This document shows, piece after piece, positions 7,392 through 7,392 of a stretch of 7,392 nt of DNA. How positions within the stretch are numbered: the first letter of the stretch is position 1; the number at the start of each line of letters is the position of its first letter. The stretch is from an uncultured Ruminococcus sp. GTDB taxonomy: Bacteria > Bacillota > Clostridia > Oscillospirales > Ruminococcaceae. A program made the translations under genes and the position numbers. Under the pieces are notes generated by a model, which did no database searches, had not been told where the DNA came from, and was given only the letters and a program-made list of their open reading frames with translations. The stretch covers positions 1-7,392 of the forward strand of contig CAMHUJ010000076.1 of assembly GCA_946188175.1 (NCBI GenBank). The letters are read 5' to 3'.

Positions 7392-7392
7392 T

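Overview
The whole window is the inside of one very large protein-coding gene on the + strand. A single frame stays open from base 3 to base 7391 (2463 codons with no stop). It has neither its start codon nor its stop codon here, so the complete protein is longer than 2463 residues. There is no intergenic DNA, RNA gene, insertion sequence, CRISPR array, promoter or terminator in the window.

The protein belongs to the giant fused adenine-methylase/SF2-helicase proteins (the COG4646 'N12-class adenine methylase' type, similar in architecture to phage P1 DarB). These are carried by integrative and conjugative elements, plasmids and phages, and are one class of 'polyvalent' proteins. Many close family signatures, roughly balanced base composition and codon choice (CTG, CCG, GCA, CGT) suggest a gut Clostridia host of Ruminococcus/Oscillospiraceae type and a conjugative element. 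The host and element are inferences, because no neighbouring conjugation genes are visible.

Layout by residue (residue 1 = first complete codon, base 3): 1-226, unrecognised N-terminal segment; 227-331, YodL-like domain; 332-1003, a string of small accessory modules and linkers, including a stretch bracketed by two in-frame copies of a near-perfect palindrome (bases 1609-1628 and 1946-1963) and holding an internal 34-bp duplication; 1004-1262, gamma-type N6-adenine methyltransferase core with motif IV reading N-V-P-F; 1263-1751, family-specific connector; 1752-2304, SF2 (Snf2/DEAH-like) helicase with both lobes and apparently intact motifs I, II, III, V and VI; 2305-2463, helical tail that runs off the window.

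Best guess at function: the protein acts on the element's own DNA during or just after transfer, with a helicase/translocase motor coupled to a base-modifying domain, perhaps shielding incoming DNA from restriction. This comes from the domain set and comparison with DarB; no substrate or reaction can be read from the sequence. The strongest unexplained DNA-level signal is the repeated palindrome and the duplication inside it.
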